From assembly GCA_963663905.2 (NCBI GenBank), contig OY760657.1, positions 5,828,001 to 5,892,000 of the forward strand: 64,000 bases of DNA, written 5' to 3'. Below are positions 33,741 through 43,267 of this stretch, one piece after another. The notes below the pieces were generated by a model that ran no database searches, was not told where the DNA came from, and saw only the letters and a list, made by a program, of their open reading frames with translations. How positions within the stretch are numbered: the first letter of the stretch is position 1; the number at the start of each line of letters is the position of its first letter. The position numbers were made by a program, and so were the translations under genes. The DNA comes from Saccharicrinis sp963663905 (GTDB lineage Bacteria; Bacteroidota; Bacteroidia; Bacteroidales; Marinilabiliaceae).

Positions 33741-34085
33741 ATATCAAAAATACAGAATATTTTTCATATTGAAAACCTCCTAATTTGGCGCATGACTGTC
33801 TTTATTTTACTATTAATTTTAAATAAGATTGAATTGATTAAGTATTCTATAGAATACTAACTATCGAAAGTTTAACGCTCATCACTAATTAACCAAACTA
33901 TTGCTGCGTTATGCCTGGCATTGGTCTGTGTCAAGTTAGGCTTACTGCCTTTTAACCAAAATGAATCAAAGACGTGGATTTATCAGGTATTGATTAAATA
34001 TTAATATTAAGACGGGATTATCAGGATATATTGCTTCGCAATTTTTCACCCCTGTTCCCTTCTCCCTTCTCCTTTCTCGCTTTAT
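33741..34085. other. Gene-free tract between wza and the HEPN/MNT module
   Basis: No gene is seen in 345 bp. It holds an imperfect dyad AGTATTCTATAGAATACTAA (about 33841), a TATTGCTTCGCAATTT mini-hairpin at about 34032, and a CTGTTCCCTTCTCCCTTCTC tract (about 34051-34075) next to the wza stop. Confidence 0.55.
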
Positions 34086-34874
34086 CTACTTACTCACAAA
34101 ATTCAATAACAAAACAATAGTGGATATACTTGAAAAAACCATGGTATATAATGGCAGATTAATTTTTAATGCCTTAGAGTTATCAGCTTCTATATATATG
34201 ACATCATTGGGCTGAATATAGTAAGCTTCTGATGTAAAAAAATCTTTTTGAGTTAAATCCAGATCGTAAATTTTACCTTTATTATTAAAATTACGAACCA
34301 CTTTGATTTTTTTAATCCGACTGTAATCTGTTTCGCCACTGGCTTCACTCACAGCATCTAATACCGTAAACAGGTTGTTGTAGTTATAATACACACCCGG
34401 TCTATTAACCTCTCCTAAAACAGTATATTTAAAACTCAACAACTTCACTTTAACTATTGCATCCTTTAGATACTCATTGGCTTTTTGCTGAAGACTTTGT
34501 TGCGCTTGATCCAATGTTAAATTTTCAACTTTAACTTTTCCTATTATAGGTAGGGTTATATCCCCGCGTATATCTACCTCAAAACCATTTAGCATTTGAC
34601 TACTTGAAGTACCAAAATTTTGAGCAGTTCCTCCACTTGCTCCTAATGATTTGGTAGGATTAAACAATTTACTTACCTCCGGATCTAACGTTTGTATGTC
34701 AATAAATAAATTATCATTGATTTTAATTTGGTAATTATTAATACTGGCAGCTTGTATAGCTATTTCCTCCTGGTTGGAAGTATTTTGTAAATAAATTAAA
34801 TCTTTTTTTGATTTACAGGAGAATAAAGAAAAAAGTATAATTATGATGGCAGTATATAATAGTGGTTTATTCAT
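34086..34874 (-). CDS. wza: Wza-like polysaccharide export lipoprotein
   Basis: The 262-residue protein has a lipoprotein signal peptide with lipobox LFSC (Cys20). It has a polysaccharide export domain (about 48-145, NYQIKINDNLFIDIQT, DITLPIIGKVKVENL), one SLBB-type domain (TVLGEVNRPGVYYN) and a C-terminal helix (MVFSSISTIVLLLNF). Wza-type octamers form the outer-membrane export channel that docks on Wzc. It is in the same direction as the biosynthesis genes upstream. Confidence 0.92.
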   Translation of the reverse strand: MNKPLLYTAIIIILFSLFSCKSKKDLIYLQNTSNQEEIAIQAASINNYQIKINDNLFIDIQTLDPEVSKLFNPTKSLGASGGTAQNFGTSSSQMLNGFEVDIRGDITLPIIGKVKVENLTLDQAQQSLQQKANEYLKDAIVKVKLLSFKYTVLGEVNRPGVYYNYNNLFTVLDAVSEASGETDYSRIKKIKVVRNFNNKGKIYDLDLTQKDFFTSEAYYIQPNDVIYIEADNSKALKINLPLYTMVFSSISTIVLLLNFVSK

Positions 34875-34992
34875 TTGATAATATATATGATATTTTAAAG
34901 GATAACAGAATTAAGAATGAAAGATTAAAGATGAATGAAAAAAATTAAAAAGTATAATTAAATTGTAAATTATTTTTTACCTAATCCCTATT

Positions 34993-35784
34993 TCAATGAT
35001 GCCGATTATTATTGTTATTAAAGTAATGATGAGGTATTAGCTTAGGTATTAAATACTGCGGTATTTTTCGAGCAATTTTCATGGATAAAGTAAAATAGCC
35101 TAATAGTTTGTAGCGTTTTATAATATTCACATCCTCCATGGATTTAATAACCTGTAGTTTTTTTGTAGTACTTTTTCCACCTATACGCATTTTAACAGTC
35201 CACTGATCTAAATAATCTTTTTTTAAAGAATCATCATGAAACCATCTTAAAGAAATATCATAGTCGGATGATATTTGATATTGCTCCATGTAAAGACCAT
35301 GTTTTTCAAATACCGATTTTTTTACAAAAATAGTGGTGTGCAAAGGTATCCATCCAAAATTAAGAAAACGTTTTTTATAAGGTTTACTATAGTATATACG
35401 GCGAATATTTGAAACGTCATCCCGATGAACAAACATACCTTTGGCATAAACCAAATCCGAATTTGTTTCAGTGAATTTATCAACTATCTTTTTAATGGTG
35501 GTGTTTTCATATAATAAATCATCAGAATGCAGTAATCCAATAATATCACCGGTAGCCTGATGTATACCCTTATTTAAAGCATCATATAGGCCACGGTCTT
35601 TTTCAGAGATATAGTAAGCTAATTTATGTTGGTATTGCGCTATGATTTCTTGTGAACCATCAGTAGACCCCCCATCTATAATGATATACTCAATGTTTTT
35701 GTAAGTTTGGCTAAGAACAGATTGAATGCAATCTGTAATATACGCAACATTGTTATATACTATTGTTATAATAGATACTTTCAT
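34993..35784 (-). CDS. Family 2 glycosyltransferase
   Basis: The 263-residue GT-A enzyme has the nucleotide-sugar site VSIITIVYNN, the acidic IIIDGGSTDGS (about 34-44) and the DXD-equivalent LLHSDD (about 84-89), followed by a basic C-terminal tail. It adds one sugar of the repeat unit on the cytoplasmic side. The donor and acceptor cannot be read from sequence. It is the last biosynthesis gene before wza. Confidence 0.88.
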   Translation of the reverse strand: MKVSIITIVYNNVAYITDCIQSVLSQTYKNIEYIIIDGGSTDGSQEIIAQYQHKLAYYISEKDRGLYDALNKGIHQATGDIIGLLHSDDLLYENTTIKKIVDKFTETNSDLVYAKGMFVHRDDVSNIRRIYYSKPYKKRFLNFGWIPLHTTIFVKKSVFEKHGLYMEQYQISSDYDISLRWFHDDSLKKDYLDQWTVKMRIGGKSTTKKLQVIKSMEDVNIIKRYKLLGYFTLSMKIARKIPQYLIPKLIPHHYFNNNNNRHH

Positions 35785-35820
35785 TTAGAAGTGTTATGTT
35801 ATCAAATTACATTTTGTCAA

Positions 35821-36648
35821 TTAAAGAAATTTTCCCTTTTCATTCATTTTTATTTCTTTAATTTTTAATACAATAAAATACTCATAGATACTTATTAATA
35901 ATGAATATACTAAACCAGGTTTGCCATCAAGGAAACCTCTGTTTAAAATATACATATGAATAAAGCGAAATAACGGTCGAAATGGTAATCTAAATGACAA
36001 TTTTTTCATTGCTTTCCGTCGTTTAACAGGATCGAATGAAAAGATCTCAATAAATCTAAACTCATCTTCTTTTATAGATCGCATTGTTTCTATGGCTTCA
36101 TAAGAGCTGTATTTGTTATGTCTGGTAAGCCAATCGGCATATCCTTTACTGAAGAAATAATGCTCGAAACGATTCTTTAAAAAGCCAACCTCGCCATCAA
36201 TCTTTGCAACCGGGTTTGCACTACGTTCCCATGAAATATGTTTTGGTTTCCATAGACGTGTAATAATTTCTCGTCCACAGTTTTTTAACCATTTCCCCAT
36301 AAACATGTTTTTTCTGCGAACAAAATAGGCTACTTCTTTACGTTTTGGGTCATTACAAACCTGTAATATTTCTTCTACAAGCTCAGTAGGAGTTACTTCA
36401 TCGGCATCAACGTACCATACCCATTCGTACTTAAAATCAATATTTTTTACTGCCCAGTTCTGATTGTTAGCTCTTCCATCATAGGGTCTTTGGTAAAATC
36501 TGCAACCATATTGTTTTGCAATTTTTTCAGTTCCATCACTACTTATAGAATCTAATATTACAATATCATCACTCCATTTTAAACTATCTAAACAACGTGG
36601 AAGGTTTTTCTCTTCGTTTAACGTTTGGATAAATACAGATACGCTCAT
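35821..36648 (-). CDS. Family 2 glycosyltransferase (WaaE/KdtX-like)
   Basis: The 275-residue GT-A enzyme begins VSVFIQTLNEEKNLPRCL, with LDSISSDGTEKIA and the DXD motif in WYVDADEVTP (about 83-92). These fit the WaaE/KdtX subgroup that adds glucose-like residues to lipid- or polymer-linked sugars. The C-terminal region (LPFRPLFRFIHMYIL) is amphipathic and may sit on the membrane. Confidence 0.87.
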   Translation of the reverse strand: MSVSVFIQTLNEEKNLPRCLDSLKWSDDIVILDSISSDGTEKIAKQYGCRFYQRPYDGRANNQNWAVKNIDFKYEWVWYVDADEVTPTELVEEILQVCNDPKRKEVAYFVRRKNMFMGKWLKNCGREIITRLWKPKHISWERSANPVAKIDGEVGFLKNRFEHYFFSKGYADWLTRHNKYSSYEAIETMRSIKEDEFRFIEIFSFDPVKRRKAMKKLSFRLPFRPLFRFIHMYILNRGFLDGKPGLVYSLLISIYEYFIVLKIKEIKMNEKGKFL

Positions 36649-36701
36649 TGTACTATTTTTGTATTAAAGATATGTAGTTTACAAATTATTTTTTTTGCTA
36701 T

Positions 36702-37745
36702 TTATTGTAACAAATATAGGATTATGGTTTTTATTTTGGGAAACAATACTCTTTCTATTAGATAGGATATGCAAAAGCATAAAATTAAACCTAAAAACCC
36801 CTTTGTAATAGAATTATTAGTAATGAAATTTAGGTATTCTGTATTCACAACCAAAAACCAGTGAGTAATATATATACCAAAAGATATTGGTGCAATACAT
36901 TCAAATAAACCAAGAGTTTTATTAAAGCCAATCCACTTATAATTTTTCCATATAACAGCCAAGACTATTGCAATAAGAGCAAATGTGAAATGTCTAAGCT
37001 CTAAGACGGGGTTTAATCCAAATTTAAGGCCACTATCATATGATATATACATATTAAATGCAAGTAATAAGATATTAATAAAGACAAATGTGATCGGCGT
37101 TCTTAATGAATTTAAAGATATCTCTTTGTTAGAAATAAAGAGTTTAGCTATATCTGCACCTATCCACCAAATAATAAAATACATTAATTCCCGATTAAAG
37201 AAGTTGGGGTAAATAATATATGTAATAGTAGATAGCGTACTTAAAAGATATACAGTTGTCGAAAGATTCTTTTTTATCTTTTTTGATAATATAAAAAATA
37301 GCATATAAAACCACCATTCGTATGACAATGACCATAATGGTGAGTTACCTAAAAATGGAGTAAACAATACATTAGGTTTATGAAAAGAATCTTGTAACAT
37401 TAACAGATTTCCAATTAAAGAACTAGTGTCGATTGGAAATAGTTCATTATTTAACATCGATAGAAGGAAATAATGAACAATAAATACTAATATTAGAGGT
37501 ATATATATTCGTGAGAATCGTTTTAAAAAATAAGATTTAAAGGATACATCAGGGAATTTGCTATATGAATATTGAATTACAAATCCTGAAAGAATAAAGA
37601 ATAAGATAACAGCCTCTTGTCCAAAACGAAAGATAATAGAAATGTCATAACCAAATATCCGTATTTCATGAGAAAATAAATGATGTAGTACAACATAAAA
37701 GGCAGCAGCTCCTCTAATTGCCTCTAGTTTTGATAGTTTATTCAT
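36702..37745 (-). CDS. Acyltransferase family 3 membrane protein (OafA-like)
   Basis: The product has about ten membrane helices and the family motif KLEAIRGAAAFYVVLHHLF near the N-terminus, with the catalytic-type His. These enzymes O-acetylate sugars of surface polysaccharides. I prefer the start at 37745, which overlaps the preceding gene by the 8-nt ATGAATAA. A longer frame from 37775 would overlap more. Confidence 0.87.
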   Translation of the reverse strand: MNKLSKLEAIRGAAAFYVVLHHLFSHEIRIFGYDISIIFRFGQEAVILFFILSGFVIQYSYSKFPDVSFKSYFLKRFSRIYIPLILVFIVHYFLLSMLNNELFPIDTSSLIGNLLMLQDSFHKPNVLFTPFLGNSPLWSLSYEWWFYMLFFILSKKIKKNLSTTVYLLSTLSTITYIIYPNFFNRELMYFIIWWIGADIAKLFISNKEISLNSLRTPITFVFINILLLAFNMYISYDSGLKFGLNPVLELRHFTFALIAIVLAVIWKNYKWIGFNKTLGLFECIAPISFGIYITHWFLVVNTEYLNFITNNSITKGFLGLILCFCISYLIERVLFPKIKTIILYLLQ

Positions 37746-39021
37746 TAATTGTTGTGCTGATAATTTTATTAACATCTACTATATACATTCCTCTTTTACC
37801 ATCCATTCCTGAATCGATTAAAACTTTAGTTCCTGTTTTATTAAAACGAGGGTGAAGGTCAATTCTTAATTCACCGTCTAATTCTTTAGGTGTATTATAT
37901 CGTCCTATTTCGTAGAATTGTTCTTCTTTGGTATCAAAAATAAACAGTGGCAATTTATTATTGGAATCAGTATAACCATCTGTTAATATCCAGCGTTTAT
38001 TGCTGGAATAGGTACAGTGGCCATCACAATACATTACTCCCATACCAATTCGGGTATTATTATCTTCCGATTCTTTATCCTGAATTAAATAATAGGAATC
38101 ACCCATAATCTTTTGCATTAAGATACGAGGTTTACCCAATGCATAGTAAATGGGTTTCAGGCATCTTTTTACTATGGAAAGTGGATTAAATTTATTTTTG
38201 TCTCCTTCTCCAATCAGCTTCCTTTTACCAGCCCATGCTAATATGGTTTCATTGTCTTTCCAATCGTAATGACTGATTAATCCTTCAAATAAAAGTCTTA
38301 CGTCTGTACCTTCTAGGTCTGAAGTGAAGAGACGACTTTGGCCAATTCCATCATGACGAAAATAACGGTGTAAAAAACAAAATCTATCTCCGGCAGGGTT
38401 AAACATGGTATGATTAACCCGTTGCTTAAACATACTAATATCTGTTGCACTGGTAGCAGAAAGATCGGCTAAGGAAATAATTAGTTTTCTTTTTCCTGAT
38501 TTTAGGTCTACTACATAAATTCCATCATTATCCGGTGCATTTACATCTTTTACTGGATCTTCCAGACCTGCAATTCCATAATCTTTCCGTGTATTGTATA
38601 AACGGGCATAGTTTAAAGTGACTGCTTTTGTTCCCTGTGCATTTAAAGAGTATATGGAAGAATCTATCTTAATACTTTCCTTTGTAGAAAAGTCATAAAT
38701 TTTAGTCTTTAACTCACCTTGCTCTTTTACATTATAAATAGCACATTCTTTACCTTGCCAATTGATCCATTGTAGTTGGCACCCTTGTTGCCAGTTCCAT
38801 GCACCCGTTTTATCAAACGCAGTAAAGTTTTTAGTGTTTAAATCGATAATCCCTATTTCTACATCATCTTCGGGGTTAGGGAAACGATTTAAAAAGTTAA
38901 CCCGGTGTGCCAGAACTTTTGTTTCATCCGAATTCCACGGGTTTTTATCGTAATATCCAAAAAAGTAATGATACCCATCATCAGGGTTTATTTTATTGAT
39001 TTGACAATGGATTTTTTTCAT
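37738..39021 (-). CDS. Unrecognised propeller-like protein of polysaccharide locus
   Basis: The 427-residue protein lacks signal peptide and membrane segments. Repeating blocks such as YFFGYYDKNPWNSDETKVL, HTMFNPAGDRFCFLHRY, WILTDGYTDSNN and HPRFNKTGTKVLIDSG recall a TolB- or oligogalacturonate-lyase-like beta-propeller. No catalytic motif is evident. It overlaps the acetyltransferase gene upstream (29 nt) and the acyltransferase gene downstream (8 nt), so it is well embedded in the operon. It could be a cytoplasmic polysaccharide-modifying or glycan-binding protein. The function is unknown. Confidence 0.7.
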   Translation of the reverse strand: MKKIHCQINKINPDDGYHYFFGYYDKNPWNSDETKVLAHRVNFLNRFPNPEDDVEIGIIDLNTKNFTAFDKTGAWNWQQGCQLQWINWQGKECAIYNVKEQGELKTKIYDFSTKESIKIDSSIYSLNAQGTKAVTLNYARLYNTRKDYGIAGLEDPVKDVNAPDNDGIYVVDLKSGKRKLIISLADLSATSATDISMFKQRVNHTMFNPAGDRFCFLHRYFRHDGIGQSRLFTSDLEGTDVRLLFEGLISHYDWKDNETILAWAGKRKLIGEGDKNKFNPLSIVKRCLKPIYYALGKPRILMQKIMGDSYYLIQDKESEDNNTRIGMGVMYCDGHCTYSSNKRWILTDGYTDSNNKLPLFIFDTKEEQFYEIGRYNTPKELDGELRIDLHPRFNKTGTKVLIDSGMDGKRGMYIVDVNKIISTTINE

Positions 39022-39580
39022 TTGATTTATCTTTATTTATAACTCTGTCTTTTACTGGCCGTGCTGGATTTCCAACACAAACTTTCCATTTAGGCAAACT
39101 TTTATATACCGAAGAACGTGCTCCAACTACTGTTCCTTCTCCAATGGTAACACCCGGGCCAACATATACATCAGCCGCAATCCATGCATTTGCCTCAATA
39201 GTAATAGGCTTTGCGTAAAGTGTAAAATGAGCATCTTCATAATCATGCGTAGCAGAACATAAATAGGAGTATTGCGATACAGTTGCTTGTTGACAAATTT
39301 TTACGGTAGCAGGCGAATAGCATATAGCATATGGCCCAAGCGTGGCATAATCTTCCATTTCTAAATTCCAGGGCATTGTTATTGTGACTTTGGGTGAAAT
39401 CCTTGCTTTATTGGAAATTTTAGCGCCAAATAATCTTAAAATAGCAATACGCCACCTATGCACAGGGTTAGGAGAATACTTAAATACGGTGCTATATATA
39501 AATGCCCATAATACCCGTTTTACCTTTACTTTGAGACTATACGGACTAGGCTTATTCGATATGTTTAATTGTTTTTCCAT
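38993..39580 (-). CDS. WcaF-like hexapeptide-repeat acetyltransferase
   Basis: The 195-residue protein has left-handed beta-helix repeats (AKISNKARISPKVTI, EANAWIAADVYVGPGVTIGEGTVVGARS) and the N-terminal WRIAILRLFGAK and C-terminal VGNPARPVKDR typical of WcaF-type colanic-acid acetyltransferases. It transfers acetyl from acetyl-CoA to a sugar of the repeat unit. Confidence 0.87.
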   Translation of the reverse strand: MEKQLNISNKPSPYSLKVKVKRVLWAFIYSTVFKYSPNPVHRWRIAILRLFGAKISNKARISPKVTITMPWNLEMEDYATLGPYAICYSPATVKICQQATVSQYSYLCSATHDYEDAHFTLYAKPITIEANAWIAADVYVGPGVTIGEGTVVGARSSVYKSLPKWKVCVGNPARPVKDRVINKDKSNEKNPLSNQ

Positions 39581-39586
39581 AAATTA

Positions 39587-40720
39587 TTATTCATAAACGA
39601 AATTTGGTTTTGTTTTATTAAAAAGTATCCATTCATATAAAGCTTTCATTTTAGTAGCAATAGATTCAATTGAGTAGCTTTGCTTAATTAATTCAAATCC
39701 GTTATTTCCCATATCCATAAGTTGAGTGTTAGATGTGGCATAGGCCTCATTTAAAGCGTTGGTTAAAGCCTGTTGGTTATAATCAATCCACCAACCGCAT
39801 TTATGAGTATGTAATTCTTGCCAGGGAGAACCTTTAGTTGCAATACAGGGTATCTTACGCACCAAGCCTTCAAGAATTACATTACCCAGATTTTCAAATT
39901 CACTTGGCATGGCTAAAACAGATAGAGAAGCCAGTTTCTTATCTTTTTCTGTTCCTGCTAAAAAACCGGTAAAGTGTACATTTCTCAATTGTAAACGTTT
40001 AACCTCTGATTTAAGAAAATATTCATATTCTTTGCTACCTCCGCCAATTATAACTAATTCGGTATTGCTAGCTTTTTTTTCAAGATCGGCGTATGCATAA
40101 ATTAAACCTTCCACATTTTTTCTTGGATGTAATCGGCCAAGATAACCTAATCTAAAAGTAGTATCATTCTTTGTTTCACAAAACTCTTTTATTTCTATCG
40201 GGTTAGGGATAATAGCAACCGGATTTGAAAATCCTAGCGCACGATAATAATTCATCTCATCATTACACGTAACATGAATACAATTAGCATTTTGCAATAT
40301 ATTATTCATGCCTAGCTTTAAAGAGGTGTTTTTAATTATTGTTGACTTCCTCATATCCTGAGGATATAACATACCACGGGGTGTTATAATATATGGCTTA
40401 TTGTTCTTTTTAGCATATGATGTAATGGCATAGGTGGGCCATTGCCATACGCCATGAGCATGATAGATATCAAAATCCCCTGCATTCTTTAATGTTTTCT
40501 TATACTTTAATGAGAAACAAAATTTAGTTTCTACTGGTGATGGCGAAAAATGAATAGGTATATCATTAGCAATTAGTTGATCATCGCCTTTTATCTCGTA
40601 CATAATAACCTGAGCATCAACGTTAAGTTTACGTAAGCCCTTTATGGTAAGATACACACTCATTGCTGGACCACCGGAATTAATATTTAATGCTCCCTTA
40701 TGTAATGCTCTAATTTTCAT
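39587..40720 (-). CDS. Family 4 (GT-B) glycosyltransferase
   Basis: The 377-residue enzyme has two Rossmann lobes. The N-lobe has NINSGGPAMSVYL, HAHGVWQWPTYA and ITPRGMLYPQ. The C-lobe has RLGYLGRLHPRKNVEGL and the EX7E-type PSEFENLGNVILEGL (nucleotide-sugar binding). It shares a 4-nt ATGA overlap with the upstream glycosyltransferase gene. Confidence 0.9.
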   Translation of the reverse strand: MKIRALHKGALNINSGGPAMSVYLTIKGLRKLNVDAQVIMYEIKGDDQLIANDIPIHFSPSPVETKFCFSLKYKKTLKNAGDFDIYHAHGVWQWPTYAITSYAKKNNKPYIITPRGMLYPQDMRKSTIIKNTSLKLGMNNILQNANCIHVTCNDEMNYYRALGFSNPVAIIPNPIEIKEFCETKNDTTFRLGYLGRLHPRKNVEGLIYAYADLEKKASNTELVIIGGGSKEYEYFLKSEVKRLQLRNVHFTGFLAGTEKDKKLASLSVLAMPSEFENLGNVILEGLVRKIPCIATKGSPWQELHTHKCGWWIDYNQQALTNALNEAYATSNTQLMDMGNNGFELIKQSYSIESIATKMKALYEWILFNKTKPNFVYE

Positions 40721-41694
40721 AAAGTATTATATAAATCTAAATACTGTCTTGCAATATTACTTACTTCAAACCTTTTTATATTAATTAAGCCTGATTTTAT
40801 TATAGATTCTCTTTTTGTTTTGTCTTTAATGATTTCTAAAAACCCTTTCCTTATAGAATCTACATCAGTAGGGTTAACATATTGAACTGCATCACCACTT
40901 ACTTCTTTTAATGGTTCAATATTTGATGCTAATACAACTCTTCCTGTTTTTTGCCCTTCTATTATTGGCATGCCAAAACCTTCATACAATGATGGAAAAC
41001 TAACAACATCACATTTTATATATTCATCAATCAACTGTTCATCGGTTAATTTAAATCCAATAGAATAATCAATGTGTTTTTGTTCTAAATCTTTTTTAAT
41101 TTTTTCGTCTATATTTCCTATAATTCTTAGGTGACAACTAATCCCTTCAATAGCCTCAATAACTCGTTTTAGATTTTTATTCCATTTTGTGCCAACATGC
41201 AATATTATTGGTTTGTTTTCATTGAATTCTTTTGGAACATATTTAAAAGTTGGATCTATGGGATTATGAATTACTTGAATTTTATCCGTTTTAATATGAG
41301 ATAGTATATTTTTTTTTGTATGTATAGATATACAAGTTATCTTATCTGCAAGTTTAACCGGTATATATAGCCAAAATAACCATTTATAGAATTTTTTGAT
41401 GGGATTTTTAACATTTTCCAGAAATACCAGATCATGAATAGTTAATACCGTTTTACAACCTATTAAACCTAAAATTACATCATGAATATGTCCAGTAATG
41501 TGGTTAATTCCTGTATCACTTCTATTTTTAAAGGTATACCAGCTGTTAATAACTATATCCCATGGCATTGAACGGGATGAAGGCATATTAATATTTTTAA
41601 CATCTATCTGTTTAGCAAGTTCTTCTGAAATTGTAGTAAATACTTTTTGGATTGAATAACCTCCTCCAAACTTTCTATATATTAAAGTAACCAT
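40717..41694 (-). CDS. Family 4 (GT-B) glycosyltransferase
   Basis: The 325-residue GT-B enzyme has TVLTIHDLVFLEN, ISIHTKKNIL, the C-lobe ILHVGTKWNKNLKRVIEAI and the EX7E motif in PSLYEGFGMPIIEGQ. It resembles mannosyl- or rhamnosyltransferases of the GT4 group, but the sugar is not certain. It lies 16 nt after the polymerase gene. Confidence 0.9.
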   Translation of the reverse strand: MVTLIYRKFGGGYSIQKVFTTISEELAKQIDVKNINMPSSRSMPWDIVINSWYTFKNRSDTGINHITGHIHDVILGLIGCKTVLTIHDLVFLENVKNPIKKFYKWLFWLYIPVKLADKITCISIHTKKNILSHIKTDKIQVIHNPIDPTFKYVPKEFNENKPIILHVGTKWNKNLKRVIEAIEGISCHLRIIGNIDEKIKKDLEQKHIDYSIGFKLTDEQLIDEYIKCDVVSFPSLYEGFGMPIIEGQKTGRVVLASNIEPLKEVSGDAVQYVNPTDVDSIRKGFLEIIKDKTKRESIIKSGLINIKRFEVSNIARQYLDLYNTL

Positions 41695-41710
41695 TCCTCT
41701 TAATTTAATT

Positions 41711-43258
41711 TTACTTTTTTATTAATTTAGATAAGGCTTTAGTAATATGGAATATCAAAATGTACAAGAAACAAAGCTCCCAAAAAGGTCTGATAAAAAA
41801 TAATATATCTGTAACAATACCATTTTTAAAATTAAAAAATGAAAAGAAATTGTAAAAACTTAAAAATAAAACAGGTGAATAAAATAGTGTACAATTTATT
41901 TTAAATACAAATACATCGAATAAAAAAAAGAAAACTAGAAATAAAAAAAAGAAAACAATTGGATAGAAATTACCAAAGAGCCAAATGCCGGTACCTGTAT
42001 GCGCAGAAACAGATTTACCTCCAGAACCATAACCGATAGTTTTTTCTTTTAATATGCTGGCAACAGTATAATTAACATTTGAATTATTTTTATCTAATTT
42101 AATATGAAGAATTCTTAGTAAAGGGCTCGGAATTTGTGATAATGTTTTATTTTTCAAATAATCGATACTTTCAGATGTGTTCATATTTGCTTCCTCATTG
42201 AATTGAATTGTTAAATCTGCAATTTTAAGATTACAAAACCTGTCAAAAAAAATATTACCTGTATAATCCTCATTCCACATTAAATCACTTCCTGTTTCTG
42301 CTTGTATCATTTTTTCAGTAATTAAATGAGTATCAATGGAATTATAGCTTCTTAAAGTTTCATGAAACAACTCAATAGCGCTAAGATTAGACCTTGCTGC
42401 TCGAACCATTAACATGGCATAACTCATTTTAGTTAAAGGTCCAAGTACGATTAATGCTACTATAACAATTATCACTGCATTTTTTAAAGGAAGAAATCTT
42501 TTTATGGAATAATTTTTATATATCCCATTATAAAAAAACAGCAACGAAGCTAGGATTATAGATGAAATCATAAATTGCCTTCCATTTCCAAAAAAGGACA
42601 AGAAAATCAATCCTCCCATATATATGTATATCCATATATTATTTTTTGATTTGTTAGGATTGGAAAAGTTAGTATAAAAAAGATCCTTAAAAAGAATTAA
42701 GATGGGAGCATAACAAAATTTCACAAGAGGATGTATAAATTTTATTATTGGAGGTATTTGATCTGCCTCTACAGATAATAGTCCGTATATTATTTGTAGA
42801 TATATATAAACACTTACTCCAATAAATCCCATTAACCATAATTGAGTATCAGTAGGTATTTTAAAAAACTTATATTTAAATAAAAACTTGCGTAAACTAT
42901 AAGGCGATTTAATCTTTCTAGTATAGACTAAAAATGCAGCCATATATGTGGTAATATAAATAAATTGATGGAAAAATGTGAGTATGGGATTTTTGAAACC
43001 AAAAGTTATTGGTCTGTTAGCCAATAATGTTGCAACTAAAGGAAAATAAAAATACGAAACACCTAACCCAAATGTAGCAATAAAAAGTACAGGAAACTTG
43101 ATTAAAATAATTCTTCGTAAAACGAATATACAAATTAAGGACCAACCATATAGCATTAATATTGCACCAATAAAATCCTGTTGGTTAAATAATACTGTTT
43201 CAATAATGATTAAAACGAAAAGAATAAATAATGACCATCTTCGTATTTCTTTTAACAT
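41711..43258 (-). CDS. Wzy-like polysaccharide polymerase
   Basis: The 515-residue membrane protein has about 11-12 helices and one large extracytoplasmic loop in the second half (about 290-430, with SIDTHLITEKMIQ and the GYGSGGKSVSAHTGTG stretch). This is the topology of O-antigen/EPS polymerases that link flipped repeat units in the periplasm. Sequence conservation in this class is poor. The assignment rests on topology and on being the only such protein in a locus with Wzx, Wzc and Wza. Confidence 0.72.
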   Translation of the reverse strand: MLKEIRRWSLFILFVLIIIETVLFNQQDFIGAILMLYGWSLICIFVLRRIILIKFPVLFIATFGLGVSYFYFPLVATLLANRPITFGFKNPILTFFHQFIYITTYMAAFLVYTRKIKSPYSLRKFLFKYKFFKIPTDTQLWLMGFIGVSVYIYLQIIYGLLSVEADQIPPIIKFIHPLVKFCYAPILILFKDLFYTNFSNPNKSKNNIWIYIYMGGLIFLSFFGNGRQFMISSIILASLLFFYNGIYKNYSIKRFLPLKNAVIIVIVALIVLGPLTKMSYAMLMVRAARSNLSAIELFHETLRSYNSIDTHLITEKMIQAETGSDLMWNEDYTGNIFFDRFCNLKIADLTIQFNEEANMNTSESIDYLKNKTLSQIPSPLLRILHIKLDKNNSNVNYTVASILKEKTIGYGSGGKSVSAHTGTGIWLFGNFYPIVFFFLFLVFFFLFDVFVFKINCTLFYSPVLFLSFYNFFSFFNFKNGIVTDILFFIRPFWELCFLYILIFHITKALSKLIKK

Positions 43259-43267
43259 ATTACAAAA

